64,000 nucleotides of DNA from Bradyrhizobium sp. GTDB taxonomy: Bacteria > Pseudomonadota > Alphaproteobacteria > Rhizobiales > Xanthobacteraceae. This document shows positions 8,605 to 16,840 of the stretch, in pieces. The position numbers and the translations under genes were made by a program. The notes under the pieces are model-generated. The model did not search any database and was not told where the DNA came from. It saw nothing but the letters and a program-made list of their open reading frames with translations. The stretch is taken from positions 32,600-96,599 of the forward strand of contig NZ_JACRAW010000079.1 in NCBI RefSeq assembly GCF_016213215.1, read 5' to 3'. Position 1 is the stretch's first letter. Every line of letters starts with the position of its first letter.

Positions 8605-10322
8605 TCGAAGATACCGGCCTCGCCCGGGAGGATTCGTCCGCACGCAAATGGAAGATCGCCGTCATCGATGACGACGCGGCGGTGCATGACGGCACGCGCT
8701 TTGCGCTGTCCGACTACAGCCTGAACGGCCAGGGCCTGGAAATCCTCTCCGCTTATTCCGCGGCGGAAGGCCGCAAGCTGATGCGCGAGCACCCCGACAT
8801 TGCCGCCGTGCTGCTCGACGTGATCATGGAGACCGACATCGCCGGGCTCGAGCTCGTGGAATACATCCGCAGCGAGCTCAAGAACGAGACCGTGCGAATC
8901 ATCCTGCGCACCGGCCAGCCGGGCCAGGCGCCGGAACGGCGCGTGATCGTCCAGTATGATATCAACGACTACAAGGCCAAGACCGAGCTGACGGCGGACA
9001 AGCTGTTCACCTCGCTGACGGCGGCGCTGCGCTCCTACCAGCAGCTCGAGCGCATGATGCAGACGAGGCGGGGCCTCGAGATCATCATCGACGCCGCCTC
9101 CACCTTATACGATTTCAAGTCGATGCAGCGCCTCGCGGAAGGCGTGCTGACGCAGCTCGCCTCGCTCCTCAACGTCGACTGCGCCGGCATCCTGGTGCTG
9201 CGCGACGATGGCAGCTCGTCGGGGGCGGATTTCTCCGTGCTCGCCGGGAGCGGCTGCTACAGCCGGTTCATCGGCACCACTTCCTCCAAGGCGCTCGATC
9301 CCGACCTGCGGGAGCTGGTCGAGGCGGCATTCCAGCGCCGCAAGAACGAATTCGCTGATCATCGCAGCGTGCTATACTTGCGAACCGGCAGCGGCCGCGA
9401 GGTCGTCGTCCTGCTGCAGGCGGAGCGTCCGCTGTCGGAAACCGATCGCTCGCTGGTGGAAATCTTCTCGAGCCGCCTCTCGATCGCCTTCGACAACGTC
9501 ATACTTTACCAGCAGCTGCAGGAGGCCAACACACAGCTGGAGGACCGCGTCGCCCAGCGCACCCGCGCCCTGATGCAGGCCAACCGGCGGCTGTCGGCAC
9601 AGTGGCTGAGGCTGCAGCGTGCCAACGGCTTCAAGAACGAGATCCTCGGCACGGTCGCCCACGACCTGAAGAATCCGCTGGGCGTGATTCTCGGCCGCAC
9701 CGAGATGCTGAAGGAGCTGATCGCGACCGCTGCGTCCGAGGCCGGCATCACCGCCCAGATCGACCACATCCGCGACGCGACCAAGCGGCTGACCACCATG
9801 GTCGACCACCTGATCTCGGACGCCATGGCCGATGCCTTCGACATCACCATCCGCCGCGAGCCGGTCGATGTCGCGGCGCTGGTCAATGAGGTGGCGGAGG
9901 CCAACCAGCCGCTCGCGATGAACAAGCAGCAGAAGGTCACTGTCACCGCGCCGACGAATCTCGTCACCATGTGCGATGCGGACCGGATCAGGGAGGCGAT
10001 CGACAACCTCATCAGCAATGCCGTCAAGTACAGTCCGATCGGCGGCAAGATCACCGTCACCGCCGCCCGGGAGGGCGACAACACGATCGTCCACGTCAGC
10101 GACGAAGGCGCCGGCCTGTCGCCGGAGGACCTCGGCCGGCTGTTCGGCCGGTTCCAGCGGCTGTCCGCCAAGCCGACGGCGGGCGAAAGCTCGACCGGCC
10201 TTGGGCTTTCCATCCTCAAGCGTATTATCGACATGCATGGCGGCCAGGTGACCGCCCGTAGCGATGGCCCCGGAAAGGGATCGACGTTCACCATCACCTT
10301 ACCCGCGACCGAGATGTCATGA
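8574..10322 (+). CDS. REC-DUF3369-histidine kinase hybrid
   Basis: Cytoplasmic signalling protein of 582 aa with no membrane segment. Order: receiver domain at about 28-150 with acidic pocket IDDD and phosphoacceptor Asp82 (LLDVIM); DUF3369/GAF-like sensory domain at about 165-310; coiled coil; HisKA with His363 in TVAHDLKNPLG; HATPase with DNLISNAVKYSP, DEGAGLSPEDLGRLF and STGLGLSI. It can receive phosphate on the receiver and autophosphorylate on His. It overlaps both neighbours (31 nt upstream, ATGA downstream), so the three proteins are translationally coupled and likely act in one pathway. Confidence 0.88.
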   Translation: MAEQDDVLQLIEDTGLAREDSSARKWKIAVIDDDAAVHDGTRFALSDYSLNGQGLEILSAYSAAEGRKLMREHPDIAAVLLDVIMETDIAGLELVEYIRSELKNETVRIILRTGQPGQAPERRVIVQYDINDYKAKTELTADKLFTSLTAALRSYQQLERMMQTRRGLEIIIDAASTLYDFKSMQRLAEGVLTQLASLLNVDCAGILVLRDDGSSSGADFSVLAGSGCYSRFIGTTSSKALDPDLRELVEAAFQRRKNEFADHRSVLYLRTGSGREVVVLLQAERPLSETDRSLVEIFSSRLSIAFDNVILYQQLQEANTQLEDRVAQRTRALMQANRRLSAQWLRLQRANGFKNEILGTVAHDLKNPLGVILGRTEMLKELIATAASEAGITAQIDHIRDATKRLTTMVDHLISDAMADAFDITIRREPVDVAALVNEVAEANQPLAMNKQQKVTVTAPTNLVTMCDADRIREAIDNLISNAVKYSPIGGKITVTAAREGDNTIVHVSDEGAGLSPEDLGRLFGRFQRLSAKPTAGESSTGLGLSILKRIIDMHGGQVTARSDGPGKGSTFTITLPATEMS

Positions 10323-11053
10323 CCAAAAGCCAGCACATCATGATTGTCGATGACGAGGCTCCGGCCCGCGAGATGGTCGGAGATTACCTCAAGATGCACG
10401 GCTTTACCGTCACGCTCTGCGACGGCGGCAAGAGCCTGCGTGCCGAAATCGAGAAGGGCGTGCCCGACCTCGTCGTGCTCGACCTCAACATGCCGGAAGA
10501 GGACGGGCTTTCGATCATCCGTGACTTGAAGAGCCGCACCAACGTGCCGGTCATCATGCTCACCGCAACCGCAAGCCCGATCGACCGGGTGGTCGGGCTC
10601 GAGCTCGGCGCCGACGACTATGTGGCAAAGCCCTGCGAATTGCGCGAACTGATGGCGCGCATCCGCTCGGTGCTGCGGCGGAGCGGGCCGGCCAAGGCCG
10701 CGGTGGCGGAATCGGCGGCAAAGTCGGCCAAGGAGCAACTGGTGCGCTTCGGGACCAAATGGCTCGACTTGGAGGCCCAGGCGCTGCGCGACGACGAGGG
10801 CAACGAACATCCGCTGACCGCTTCCGAATTCGGCCTGCTCAAGGTGTTCGCGGCGAACCCGAAACGGGTGCTGTCGCGTGAGCGGCTGCTCGAGCTTGCG
10901 AATGCCAGGGATGCCGAGGCATTCGACCGCGCGGTCGACCTGCGCATCATGCGCATCCGGCGCAAGATCGAGCCCGACCCGACCAAGCCCGCCGTCATCC
11001 GCACCATCCGCGGCGGCGGTTACCTGTTTTCGCCGGCCGGCGAGAAGGCGTGA
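10319..11053 (+). CDS. OmpR-family response regulator
   Basis: DNA-binding output of the kinase operon, 244 aa. Receiver domain with IVDDE, phosphoacceptor Asp55 (VLDLNMPEEDG), the conserved Thr of MLTA and Lys of VAKPCE. A variable Ala-rich linker near 125-140 leads to a winged-helix domain ending in the typical IRTIRGGGYLFSP. The start overlaps the upstream stop by 4 nt. Targets are unknown; the palindrome/half-site cluster at 6306-6360 is one candidate, although OmpR-type regulators more often use direct repeats. Confidence 0.93.
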   Translation: MTKSQHIMIVDDEAPAREMVGDYLKMHGFTVTLCDGGKSLRAEIEKGVPDLVVLDLNMPEEDGLSIIRDLKSRTNVPVIMLTATASPIDRVVGLELGADDYVAKPCELRELMARIRSVLRRSGPAKAAVAESAAKSAKEQLVRFGTKWLDLEAQALRDDEGNEHPLTASEFGLLKVFAANPKRVLSRERLLELANARDAEAFDRAVDLRIMRIRRKIEPDPTKPAVIRTIRGGGYLFSPAGEKA

Positions 11054-11077
11054 CGATCGCGCCTTGGGCGAATTGAG

Positions 11078-12349
11078 TTAGAGGAAGCGCTCCGGTGCGA
11101 ACGGCGTGAGCGGGATCTCCGGTTCACGACCGCTCAAGAGCTGCGCGACCAGACGGCCGGTGCGGGCCGAACTGCCGAGACCGATATGACCGTGCCCGAA
11201 TGCATAGACAATGTCGCGCGAAGCCCGCGCATGGCCGATGCAGGGGCGCCCGTCCGGCATGCTTGGACGATGACCGAGCCAGGTCTTGACGGATGAGGCC
11301 GGAAAAGACCTCGGCAGCTTGGGAAACATGCTGATCAGGCTCTCGCGCAGAATATCGGCGCGCTTCCAGTTGGGTGCGGCATCGAGGCCTCCGATCTCGA
11401 CCTGCCCGGCGGCGCGCAGCCCCGTATCGGTCGGATTGACGATGATCTTGAGATCGGCGGCCATCATCGAGGTGCGCGGACCGATCTCCGCATTTTCGAC
11501 GATGACGTGATAGCCGCGCTCGGTTTCAAGCGGCAGCCGATCGCCGACGGACGCGGCGAGGTGCTTCGAACGCGCCCCGGCGGCGATCACTGCCGCATCA
11601 CACGCGATCTCGCCGGTTTCAGTGAGAACCGCGACCAGCTTGTCGCCCGCGAGTCTTAAGCCGGTCGCCCTGGCTGAAACGTGCGTGGCCCCGTTGGCGA
11701 CAGCGTGAGCGGCGAGCGCGGCGACGTAGCCGCCGGGGTTGCGGCAGCGCCCGGCCTCTTCCACCAGCACACTAAAGGTGTAGCGCGGATTGAGATCAGG
11801 CTCGCGCTGGCGCAGTTCCTCGGCGGAAAGCTCGAGCCATTCGATGCCAACGCGCTTGCGAATACGCCAGCCGAGGTCGGCATCGAACGGCGCGCGCGAA
11901 GTGAAGACGTGCAGCAGCCCGTTGCGCTCAATCATGTCGCCGACGCCGGCCTCTTCCGCCAGCTTCTTGTGCAGGGCCGGCGCGTCCTTCAGGAGAGTAC
12001 GCAGGGCACGTGCCGTCTTCTCGACCCTGGCTTCTGTCCAGCCCGAGAGCAGGTACTGGATCAGCCAAGGCAACGCTCTCGGCAGATACAACCAACGAAT
12101 GGCCAGCGGGCCGAGCGGATCGATCAAGTAGCCCGGGACCTTTTTCCAGATGCCCGGCTCCGATGGCGGAATCACCGAATGGGACGATAGCCAACCGGCG
12201 TTGCCATAGCTCGCCGCCTGCGTGCCGCCGGGCTCGCCCGGATCAACCAGCGTAACGCGGTGTCCGTCGCGCAACGCCTCGATTCCGCTGATGACGCCGA
12301 CAGCGCCGGCTCCGATGATGACGACGTGCCTGCCTGTCGGTGTGGTCAT
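11078..12349 (-). CDS. DadA-like FAD-dependent amino-acid oxidoreductase
   Basis: 423 aa DAO-superfamily flavoenzyme resembling the small-subunit D-amino-acid dehydrogenase DadA, which oxidises D-amino acids to keto acids and passes electrons to the respiratory chain. The N-terminal dinucleotide fold reads VVIIGAGAVGV, with the next FAD contact GGTQAASYGNAG. The C-terminal FAD segment is YAFGHGHIGLGSSARTGRLVAQLL. It is a single gene converging on the regulator at 11053 with a 24-bp gap. Other members of this family act on hydroxyproline or other imino acids, so the exact substrate is uncertain. Confidence 0.85.
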   Translation of the reverse strand: MTTPTGRHVVIIGAGAVGVISGIEALRDGHRVTLVDPGEPGGTQAASYGNAGWLSSHSVIPPSEPGIWKKVPGYLIDPLGPLAIRWLYLPRALPWLIQYLLSGWTEARVEKTARALRTLLKDAPALHKKLAEEAGVGDMIERNGLLHVFTSRAPFDADLGWRIRKRVGIEWLELSAEELRQREPDLNPRYTFSVLVEEAGRCRNPGGYVAALAAHAVANGATHVSARATGLRLAGDKLVAVLTETGEIACDAAVIAAGARSKHLAASVGDRLPLETERGYHVIVENAEIGPRTSMMAADLKIIVNPTDTGLRAAGQVEIGGLDAAPNWKRADILRESLISMFPKLPRSFPASSVKTWLGHRPSMPDGRPCIGHARASRDIVYAFGHGHIGLGSSARTGRLVAQLLSGREPEIPLTPFAPERFL

Positions 12350-12701
12350 GAGCGTGCCCCTTGAGGAAACAATCCCTGCCTACCCCTTGTCTTGGCCTCA
12401 CTCAAATTCTGTTCAGGACCGCGCAGGACGTGCCCGGCCAATTCAGCCTTCTGGGCTCGCTGCAATACCGCTCGCTCAGGCGGCGATTCGTTCCGACAAG
12501 CCGCATGCCGACTCCCCAGTCTTTCGCTAATTGAAATCACTCGCATTTATGTCCCGATTGTTTCGTCGTCCGGGGTGCGACGAAACAATTCGGCCGGCGA
12601 CGAAACCATTTTCCGCTTCTCGTGGAGACGTCCCGAAACGTTCGCTCATTAACACTCCGCCCAACAAACGCCGCCGGTCGCGGCGCCAAGGGGAGCGTGT
12701 C
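12350..12701. promoter_or_regulatory. Divergent upstream region with a CGACGAAAC palindrome
   Basis: 352 bp between the DadA-like gene and the ECF sigma gene. ATTGTTTCGTCG (12557-12568) and CGACGAAACAAT (12578-12589) form a perfect 12-bp inverted repeat around a 9-bp loop. A further CGACGAAAC occurs at 12598-12606. No poly-T follows, so an operator or a self-recognised sigma-factor promoter is more likely than a terminator. No ORF here has supporting features. Confidence 0.5.
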
Positions 12702-13313
12702 ATGCAGAACGTCGTCGCCATCAATGCAAAAGCCAGCCAAGGCATCATCGCTGCTCAGGTGACATCGGACGACATGCTGTTGGAGAGTATTGCCGGGGGC
12801 AGCCGCACGGCCATGCACACCCTCTATTGCCGTCACAACCTGCGCGTCTACCGCTTCATCCTGCGCATCGTGCGCGATGCCACCACGGCTGAAGATCTTG
12901 TCAGCCAGGTCTTCCTCGACGTGTGGCGTACCGCCAGGCATTTCCAGGGGCGCTCGCAGGTCTCGACCTGGCTGTTGTCGATTGCGCGTTACAAGGCGCT
13001 GACCGCACTGCGCCAGCGGCGCTTCGAGGACCTCGACCAGGAGGACGTGAGGGAAATTCCCGACCAGGCGGACACGCCGGAAACTTCGCTGGATCGCACC
13101 GACACCAGAGCCATTCTGCGCGCCTGCGTGGCCAAGCTGTCGCCGGCGCACCGCGAGATCATCAACCTCGTCTACTACCATGAGAAGTCGGTGGAGGAGG
13201 TCGGCCAGATCATCGGTATCCCACAGAGCACGGTGAAGACGCGCATGTTCTACGCCCGCAAGCAGCTGGCCGACTTGCTTAAGGGTGCCGGCGTCGATCG
13301 GTTTGCCGCCTGA
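12702..13313 (+). CDS. ECF-type RNA polymerase sigma factor
   Basis: 203 aa, two-domain sigma factor. Region 2 core binding and -10 recognition: YCRHNLRVYRFILRIVRD..EDLVSQVFLDVW. Region 4 helix-turn-helix: LSPAHREIINLVYYHEKSVEEVGQIIGIPQSTVKTRM. ATG 12702 is chosen for its AAGGGGAG ribosome site; the frame opens further upstream without a good site. No anti-sigma gene is adjacent, which is unusual for an ECF factor. The motif CGACGAAAC repeats upstream and a related CGAAACAATT lies about 80 bp downstream, which may point to autoregulation. The neighbouring L,D-transpeptidase hints at an envelope-stress role (inference). Confidence 0.9.
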   Translation: MQNVVAINAKASQGIIAAQVTSDDMLLESIAGGSRTAMHTLYCRHNLRVYRFILRIVRDATTAEDLVSQVFLDVWRTARHFQGRSQVSTWLLSIARYKALTALRQRRFEDLDQEDVREIPDQADTPETSLDRTDTRAILRACVAKLSPAHREIINLVYYHEKSVEEVGQIIGIPQSTVKTRMFYARKQLADLLKGAGVDRFAA

Positions 13314-13439
13314 ATACCAGCACTTGCAATGCCTTAGAGGGTAATCGAGGCAACAATCCGCCTCGAGACCAGGGGTCCAGAAATTACCGGCCACGAAACA
13401 ATTGAAACAAACGGCAACATCACCTGGAAAAACTCGCCC

Positions 13440-13527
13440 CCTATACAGATCCTCACACGGTTTTGGTTAAACCTCCCAAGGACCTCCAGCGACCCGGACG
13501 GGATGCCCCCTTCCGGGTCGTTTTGTA
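13440..13527 (+). ncRNA. Candidate small RNA with CCTCC motifs and terminator
   Basis: The stretch has two single-stranded anti-Shine-Dalgarno-like motifs (ACCTCCC near 13471, ACCTCC near 13482) followed at once by the GC-rich hairpin GACCCGGA/TCCGGGTC and a T-rich tail. Alphaproteobacterial sRNA families with exposed CCUCC loops have this layout. The 5' end is a guess placed at a CTATAC element; no clear -35 box was seen. Confidence 0.35.
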
Positions 13528-13529
13528 TT
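13491..13529 (+). terminator. Rho-independent terminator-like hairpin
   Basis: GACCCGGA (13491-13498) pairs with TCCGGGTC (13512-13519) and is followed by GTTTTGTATT. It could end the candidate sRNA or the sigma-factor transcript. Confidence 0.55.
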
Positions 13530-13721
13530 ATTTCACCGCGCAGATCGTCCACGCGCCCGGCTCTCTCTCCCAATCGGATCGATGGCGAGAAAGAATTGCG
13601 ACGAGGGCTCGCGAGGCATTCGCGTGCCATATAAGCTCCGCCCGCCATCAACTTGCCATCAAGCTGGCCCTGAGATTTGATGGTTTTTATGATTTGCCTT
13701 GGCAGCGGGGAGAAGCGCTTC

Positions 13722-14315
13722 ATGACGAAATTTCGTCACCTGAGCTGGATGATGATGGCCGCGGTCGGCCTGACGATCTCGATCGCGCCAAGTCGCGCCC
13801 AGCAGCCTGACGTCGGCGACCAGCCCGGCCTGATCGCGGACGACAGCTACCAGCAGGATCCCGAATGGCGCAAGCAGGTCGTGTATTATCGTACCACCGA
13901 AGCGCCAGGCACGATCATCGTCTCGACTGCCGAGCGCCATCTTTATCTGGTCCAGCCCGGCGGGCGCGCCATCCGTTACGGCATCGGAGTGGGACGCCAG
14001 GGCTTCCAATGGCAGGGCCTTATGAACATCACGAAAAAGGCGGAGTGGCCCGACTGGACGCCGCCGCCGGAGATGATCCAGCGCCAGCCATATCTGCCGC
14101 GCTTCATGGCGGGCGGCCCGGGCAATCCGCTCGGCGCCCGCGCCATGTATCTCGGCACCACGGTCTACCGGATTCACGGCACCAACCGGCCTGACACCAT
14201 CGGCACCGCCGTCTCCTCCGGCTGCTTCCGGCTGGTCAATGCCGACGTGATGGACCTCTATGACCGCGTCCCGGTCGGCACCAAGGTCATCGTACGGCAG
14301 AAGCCCGAGCTCTAG
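13722..14315 (+). CDS. L,D-transpeptidase (YkuD/ErfK family), exported
   Basis: Periplasmic peptidoglycan cross-linking or lipoprotein-attaching enzyme, 197 aa. Signal peptide residues 1-27 end near PSRAQ-QP. The YkuD domain covers the rest, with the GTIIVSTAERHLYLVQ strand and the catalytic block HGTNRPDTIGTAVSSGCFRL, where the Cys of SSGCFR is the nucleophile and the upstream His is conserved. ATG 13722 follows GGGGAGAAG; a longer in-frame start at 13677 would put extra residues before the signal. It lies downstream of the ECF sigma gene and upstream of an AapJ-like gene, with separate spacing. Confidence 0.92.
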   Translation: MTKFRHLSWMMMAAVGLTISIAPSRAQQPDVGDQPGLIADDSYQQDPEWRKQVVYYRTTEAPGTIIVSTAERHLYLVQPGGRAIRYGIGVGRQGFQWQGLMNITKKAEWPDWTPPPEMIQRQPYLPRFMAGGPGNPLGARAMYLGTTVYRIHGTNRPDTIGTAVSSGCFRLVNADVMDLYDRVPVGTKVIVRQKPEL

Positions 14316-14360
14316 GCTCAGGCTCCAGCCCGTTCTTATCCTTCCATTGAGAGACAAATC

Positions 14361-15419
14361 ATGCGCACATTTCGAGGCGGCCTGCTGATCGGGCTTGCGG
14401 TCGCCATTCTGGTTGCCGCTGTGGCCGTTACCTATGAAAGATACGACACGCGCACCTTGAAGCGGACGGTCCGCCGCGGCGATGTGCTGTGCGGCGTCAA
14501 CAAGGGCCTGCCGGGCTTCTCCTATCGCGACGACACCGCCAGCATGCCCGACAATGAGAGCGGGTGGACCGGCTTTGACGTCGATTTCTGCCGCGCGGTG
14601 GCGGCGGCGATCTTCAATGATCCGAACAAGGCCAGGTTCATTGCGCTCGATGCCAACGAGCGCTTCAAGGAGCTGCAGAGCCGGAAAGTGGACATCCTCT
14701 CGCGCAACTCGACCTGGAGCATGGCGCGCGAGCTCGAATACGACCTCTATTTCCCGGCGGTCGCCTACTATGACGGCGCGGGATTCATGCTGCCGCGTTC
14801 GCGCAACATCGATTCGGCGTTGGACCTTTCCGGCAGCAAGGTCTGCGTGCAGTCGGCAACGACCACGGCGCTCCATCTCACCGACTATTTCCGTGCCAAC
14901 AACATAAAGTATGAAGAGGTGAAGTTCGACAAGCTGGACGACGTGGTCAAAGCCTACGATTCCGGCAAATGCGACACCTTGACCGCGGACGTCTCGCAGC
15001 TTTACGCGCTGCGGCTCAACCTGACCAAGCCCGGCGACCACAGCATCCTTCCCGACATGATCTCCAAGGAGCCGCTGGCTCCGGTGGTGCGCCAGCGCGA
15101 CGACGACTGGATGATGATCGTCAAGTGGACGCTGTATGCGATGATCAATGCCGAGGAGCTCGGCGTCACCTCGAAGAATATCGACGAGGCGATGAAGTCG
15201 AAGAAGCCCGAGGTGATGCGCCTGGTCGGCACCGACGGCAACTACGGCGAGCAGCTCGGGCTTACCAAAGATTGGGCGGCGCGCATCATCCGCCACGTCG
15301 GCAATTACGGCGAGATGTATGACCGCAACATCGGAAGCGGCTCCAAGCTGAAGATCCCGCGAGGGATGAACCAGCTCTGGAACGCGGGCGGAGTTCAATA
15401 CGCGCCGCCGATCAGGTGA
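14361..15419 (+). CDS. AapJ-like amino-acid ABC binding protein, orphan
   Basis: 352 aa SBP family 3 protein similar to AapJ, which binds L-amino acids for the Rhizobium general amino-acid importer. One hydrophobic N-terminal segment (residues 7-25) acts as signal or anchor. Typical AapJ features: RGDVLCGVNKGLPGFSY, GWTGFDVDFCRAVAAAIF, DILSRNSTWSM and GDHSILPDMISKEPLAPVVR. No aapQMP genes follow; the next plus-strand sequence is a repeat block. It probably works with a permease encoded elsewhere or as a scavenging/sensory protein. Confidence 0.9.
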   Translation: MRTFRGGLLIGLAVAILVAAVAVTYERYDTRTLKRTVRRGDVLCGVNKGLPGFSYRDDTASMPDNESGWTGFDVDFCRAVAAAIFNDPNKARFIALDANERFKELQSRKVDILSRNSTWSMARELEYDLYFPAVAYYDGAGFMLPRSRNIDSALDLSGSKVCVQSATTTALHLTDYFRANNIKYEEVKFDKLDDVVKAYDSGKCDTLTADVSQLYALRLNLTKPGDHSILPDMISKEPLAPVVRQRDDDWMMIVKWTLYAMINAEELGVTSKNIDEAMKSKKPEVMRLVGTDGNYGEQLGLTKDWAARIIRHVGNYGEMYDRNIGSGSKLKIPRGMNQLWNAGGVQYAPPIR

Positions 15420-15481
15420 CCTCATTCCGGGGGCGCGCATCAGCGCGAACCCGGAAGCTCGATAGCAGTCCTGCCAATCAT

Positions 15482-15512
15482 CGTCATGCCCGGCCTTGTG
15501 CCGGGCATTGAC
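15482..15512. repeat. Half copy of palindromic repeat family A
   Basis: CGTCATGCCCGGC-CTTGT-GCCGGGCATTGAC: one hairpin of the family A element. It lies between the AapJ-like gene and the acyl-CoA dehydrogenase operon. Confidence 0.6.
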
Positions 15513-15540
15513 TTTTGCAGCCGCAGATATCGGCGTCTCA

Positions 15541-15644
15541 CCTCATCCCTGAGGAGCGCGAAAGCGCGTCTCGAAGAATGGAGGCCCGTATCGGGCCTCA
15601 TGGTTCGAGACGCCGCGCGAGAGCGCGGCTCCTCACCATGAGGG
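15541..15644. repeat. Palindromic repeat family B, copy 1
   Basis: Ends are CCTCATCCCTGAGGAG and CTCCTCACCATGAGG, with inner GCGCGTCTCGAA and TTCGAGACGCCGCG pairing and a central GAGGCCC/GGGCCTC hairpin. It lies 10 bp beyond the 3' end of the acyl-CoA dehydrogenase gene, where it may act as a transcript-end hairpin. Confidence 0.7.
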
Positions 15645-15653
15645 GATACAGTC

Positions 15654-16793
15654 TCAATACCCCCTTGCCCGCGCCAGCTGCTCGGCGTGGAAATTGGCAT
15701 CGCCGAACAGCTCCTCGCAGACGCGAGCCCGCTTCATGAAGAAGCCGATGTCGAACTGGTCGGTCATGCCCATGCCGCCATGCATCTGCACGCCCTCCTG
15801 CACGGCGCGTGTTGCGGTCACCCCGGCTCGCGCCTTGGCAACCGCGACCGCCGCGGCGGCGTTGGCGAAATCGCCGTCAAGCGTCTGCAGAGCCTTCAAG
15901 ACTGCCGCGCGGGTGATCTCGATGTCGATATAGAGCTGGGCGGCGCGGTGCTGCAGGGCCTGGAACTCGCCGATGGGCTTGCCGAACTGCTTGCGCTGCT
16001 TCAGGTACTCGACGGTGCGACCGAACACCTCTTCGCTCAGGCCGACCATTTCGGAAGCGACCGCGCCGCTGCCGATGTTGAGCACGACGTCGAGCGGCGC
16101 AAAGCCCTGGTCGACTTCGCCGAGCACGCCGTCGACGTCGACCTCCACATTGTTGAACTCGATCCGTGCCGCGTTATGAGCGTCGACCATGACGGTGCGC
16201 TCGATGGCGATGCCCTTGGCCCTGGGATTGATCAGGAACAGCGTCAGCCCGTCACGCTCGCCGGCCGAGCCGGCAGTGCGCGCCGCAACGATCAGAAGAT
16301 CAGCGACATGGCCGTCGACCACCAGCGCCTTGGCGCCGTTGAGCTTGAACCCGTTGCCGGAGCGAGATGCCTGCAGGCTGGTCTGCAACGGGCGATGCTT
16401 GGCGCCTTCGTCGACGGCCAGGCTCGCCAGTAGCGCGCCGGAGGCGATCTTCGGCAGATATTCGGACTTCTGCGCAGCATTGCCGGCGCGGGCGAGCGCG
16501 GAGGCGGCGACGACGCCGGTCGAAAGAAACGGCGAGGGCATCAAGGTGCGGCCGATCTCCTCCATGACGACGCCGGCCTCGACGCAGCCCAGCCCACTGC
16601 CGCCGAACTCTTCCGGCACCAGCAGGCCGGCAAAGCCCATCTCGGCAAAAGCTTGCCATAGATCGCGGGAGAAGCCGGTGGCATCGCGCGAGTCGCGCAG
16701 GTGCCGCAGATGCGACACCGGCGCCTTGTCGCTGATCAGGCCGCGCGCGCTGTCGCGGAGCATCGATTGTTCTTCGGTAAGGACGAGGGCCAT
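15654..16793 (-). CDS. Acyl-CoA dehydrogenase-like subunit lacking the usual catalytic Glu
   Basis: 379 aa acyl-CoA dehydrogenase fold: N-terminal helical domain (LTEEQSMLRDSARGL), middle beta domain, C-terminal FAD domain (LKQRKQFGKPIGEFQALQHRAAQ and QMHGGMGMTDQFDIGFFMKRA). Where medium-chain enzymes carry the base in YEGT, this protein reads CEELFGDANFHAEQ. Its operon partner retains IEGGT. Mycobacterial FadE pairs show this split and form alpha2-beta2 enzymes on bulky substrates. ATG 16793 precedes MALVLTEEQ; the longer frame contains repeat sequence. Reaction: alpha,beta-dehydrogenation of an acyl-CoA with its partner (inference). Confidence 0.85.
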   Translation of the reverse strand: MALVLTEEQSMLRDSARGLISDKAPVSHLRHLRDSRDATGFSRDLWQAFAEMGFAGLLVPEEFGGSGLGCVEAGVVMEEIGRTLMPSPFLSTGVVAASALARAGNAAQKSEYLPKIASGALLASLAVDEGAKHRPLQTSLQASRSGNGFKLNGAKALVVDGHVADLLIVAARTAGSAGERDGLTLFLINPRAKGIAIERTVMVDAHNAARIEFNNVEVDVDGVLGEVDQGFAPLDVVLNIGSGAVASEMVGLSEEVFGRTVEYLKQRKQFGKPIGEFQALQHRAAQLYIDIEITRAAVLKALQTLDGDFANAAAAVAVAKARAGVTATRAVQEGVQMHGGMGMTDQFDIGFFMKRARVCEELFGDANFHAEQLARARGY

Positions 16794-16840
16794 AAGCGGG
16801 CTCCGAGAAAATGACTGTTCGACTGAATTCTGGTGTTGAT

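Larger units (their letters stand above)
13314..13721. other. Intergenic region between sigma factor and L,D-transpeptidase
   Basis: 408 bp. It contains a possible small RNA with terminator hairpin (13440-13527) and CGAAACAATT near 13394, similar to the motif upstream of the sigma gene. A frame across 13463-13810 reads antisense-like sequence and overlaps the transpeptidase out of frame, so it is not called. Confidence 0.5.

Noticed and set aside
13463..13810. 115-codon plus-strand frame between sigma factor and transpeptidase
   Set aside because: It runs through the terminator hairpin and overlaps the transpeptidase out of frame; no ribosome site or domain.
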